Below, piece after piece: positions 63,401-64,000 of a DNA stretch of 64,000 nt. Made by a program: the position numbers and the translations under genes. Source of the DNA: Desulfuromonas thiophila. GTDB lineage: Bacteria; Desulfobacterota; Desulfuromonadia; Desulfuromonadales; Desulfuromonadaceae. Positions within the stretch are counted from its first letter, which is position 1. Every line of letters starts with the position of its first letter. The notes below the pieces were generated by a model, which worked only from the letters and a program-made list of their open reading frames with translations, was not told where the DNA came from and made no database searches. The stretch covers positions 124,001-188,000 of the forward strand of contig NZ_FNAQ01000001.1 in assembly GCF_900101955.1 (NCBI RefSeq), given 5' to 3'.

Positions 63401-63533
63401 TCAGGCACGTTTTCTGATCCCCATGGCCATTTCCCTGGGCTTCGGCATTCTGTTCGCCACCCTGATCGCCCTGCTGCTGGTGCCGCTGCTTTATCTGCTG
63501 GTGGAGGATCTCAAGGGCCTGACCGGTTCGTAG
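60429..63533 (+). CDS. RND-family efflux pump
   Basis: A 1034-residue AcrB/MexF-like inner-membrane transporter with 12 expected TM segments and two large periplasmic loops. The N-terminus is FEFDL-like (EFDLDLVTVTVVYPGAS), and proton-relay segment ALGIVVDDAIVVGENV carries the Asp pair. The hydrophobic family with VFPEFD in the first loop is closer to the broad RND cluster than to metal-specific CusA. Substrate not predictable. The start overlaps the adaptor (ATGA). Confidence 0.93.
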   Translation: MKRAAWGRARGPIAWMAGNSVAANLLMLFLLVGGLIVGSRVKQEVFPEFDLDLVTVTVVYPGASPAEVEQGIILAIEDAVQGLDGVDQVTSSAREGVGSVTVELLLGADLQKLARDIESEVDRITSFPLDAEEPQITIASRKREVIELALYGPQTPPVLHQLAEDLRDALLQAGDITQVELAGVRALEIAIEVPQAQLRRHGLTLDQIAGRVRQTALELPGGGIKGAAGEVLVRMTERRDYGREFAAIALQQRSDGSPLRLEDVARIIDGYEDSDYSAWYNGQPAVLVRVFRIGDQTPTGVAAAVHARVEQWRAEVLPPGVALEVLQDRSVDYRQRAELLLKNAYLGLGLVLVLLSLFLEARLAFWVTLGIPVSFLGAFFLIAAHGVSINMMSMFAFIIALGIVVDDAIVVGENVYQFRQQGLSFGQAAVAGAREVALPVTFSILTNIAAFLPLYFVPGVMGKIMLVIPVVVISVFVISLIESLLVLPAHLGHLREEPRRWGPLRALHGLQQRFSAAFSRFVEGTYGPLLERLLRWRYVAIAFACTSLLLMAAYVQSGRLGMSLFPKVEADFAQATLTLPYGAPVAHTRQLCERLVAAAEQVAERHGGAALLRGSFVEIGQNGGHSALLRLYLTDPARRPISTDSFVRQWREQVGTLAGIESLRFESDAGGPGSGAALTIELSHRELAVLEQASAELAEALRAYPAVSDIDDGFAPGKQQLDFRLSARGQALGLTVQEVARQVRHAYDGAEVLRQQRGRNEVTVRVRLPEAERVSEYDLEQMVLRSADGREIALREAVEIERGRAYISIDRRSGRRIVTATADVTPRSRAGQISAALERDTLPQLLQRYPGLSYGYEGRQADLRESVRGLFLGLLLALLLIYLLLAIPFRSYIQPAIIMISIPFGMIGATIGHVLMGYSLSLMSLFGVVALAGVVVNDSLVLIDFANRRRQAGDSAHDAIVAAAIQRFRPILLTTLTTFCGLAPMIFETSRQARFLIPMAISLGFGILFATLIALLLVPLLYLLVEDLKGLTGS

Positions 63534-63571
63534 TTACAACGAACTTTCAGGAGATTTACAGCCTTGAGGCG

Positions 63572-64000
63572 TCAGCTGGGGTTTTGTGGATCTGTTGACA
63601 GGGGCAATTCAATCTGAACCATCAATCCGCCTGTTGAGCGATTAACGGCACGGATTTGGCCGCCATGATAGACAATGATGCGTTGAGCCAGGGCCAGTCC
63701 GATACCGCTGGCACCCGTGCTGCGTTCACGCCCGACTGTTACCCGATAAAAGGGTCGAAAGATTTTTTCCAGTTCGCTTTCCGGCACACCGGGGCCCTCA
63801 TCCAGAATCTCAATTTGAATGTTTTTTTGCTGTAGCTGCAGGCAAACACGGACCAATCCCTGGTTGGGGCTGTAGCGGATGGCGTTACGCAAAATATTAT
63901 CCAGAGCACGCTGAAGCCAGTGGCTCGAGCCATTGAGCGATGGGGTGCTCGCGGCTTCCAGCACCACCTGAATTTTACGCTGCTGGGCTTCAAATCGGGC
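63572..64000 (-). CDS. Sensor histidine kinase (C-terminal part, partial)
   Basis: The visible 142 codons are the ATPase domain of a histidine kinase: N box LDNILRNAIRYSP, G1 box DEGPGVPE, F box FRPFYR and G2 box GASGIGLALAQRI. The frame is open to the right edge, so the sensor and HisKA parts lie outside. It is convergent with the RND operon and could regulate it. Confidence 0.88.
   Translation of the reverse strand, partial: ARFEAQQRKIQVVLEAASTPSLNGSSHWLQRALDNILRNAIRYSPNQGLVRVCLQLQQKNIQIEILDEGPGVPESELEKIFRPFYRVTVGRERSTGASGIGLALAQRIIVYHGGQIRAVNRSTGGLMVQIELPLSTDPQNPS

Overview
The window reads as a chromosome segment of a GC-rich, anaerobic, Gram-negative bacterium of the Desulfuromonadales/Geobacter type (Desulfobacterota). 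This rests on gene content: many multiheme c-type cytochromes, a porin-cytochrome conduit, NrfD-type membrane modules, hybrid cluster protein, desulfoferrodoxin, several TonB-dependent receptors and dense two-component/c-di-GMP signalling. No rRNA, tRNA, CRISPR array, prophage or transposase gene was seen. Assignment to a species is not possible from sequence alone.

Layout. 1-5.2 kb: end of a type II secretion-like operon (gspE partial, gspF, a PpiC/SurA-like lipoprotein, a GspG-like core protein, an FHA-like protein). 5.2-13.8 kb: a metal/tetrapyrrole-looking cluster with two tetrapyrrole-methylase-fold proteins that carry signal peptides, a flavodoxin, a DUF2325 protein with a Cys-rich tail, an exported FmdE-domain protein with one heme motif, a small exported protein and two TonB-dependent receptors. 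Three promoters here share a TGTGA-N6-TCACA type site at exactly the same distance from a -10 element. 13.8-20.4 kb: an amino-acid permease and a complete dedicated Ton system (DUF3450, TtpC-like, ExbB, ExbD, TonB, TPR). 20.5-24.8 kb (minus): an outer-membrane electron conduit (barrel, decaheme cytochrome, 13-heme lipoprotein). 24.8-30 kb: a structured leader, a DUF3793 gene, a small Cys/His-rich protein, a third TonB receptor, and an MFS transporter. 30.1-31.8 kb: hcp behind an HcpR-like site.

32.1-37 kb (minus) holds the most striking locus: a four-gene overlapping operon of a periplasmic four-cluster ferredoxin subunit, an NrfD-like quinol subunit, a 13-heme cytochrome and an isochorismatase-family hydrolase. 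The cytochrome frame is interrupted only by one in-frame UGA. The part after it has no signal peptide and no ribosome binding site, and a hairpin with a GU apical loop sits about 20 nt downstream. I read this as a selenocysteine-containing multiheme cytochrome of the octaheme tetrathionate reductase (OTR) type.

37.1-42 kb: desulfoferrodoxin, gdhA behind a sigma-54-like promoter, and a PEP-synthase-like ATP-grasp protein fused to a degenerate KaiC-like domain. 42-57.5 kb: a signalling hub with four histidine kinases, four receiver proteins (one with an intact and one with a degraded HD-GYP domain), an HDOD protein, a GGDEF protein and a ferritin-like protein. 57.6-63.5 kb: a complete RND efflux operon (outer-membrane lipoprotein, adaptor, pump). 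The right edge cuts a histidine kinase on the minus strand.

Three near-identical 153-bp elements with imperfect terminal inverted repeats lie 30-35 nt downstream of three unrelated genes, always in the gene's orientation.
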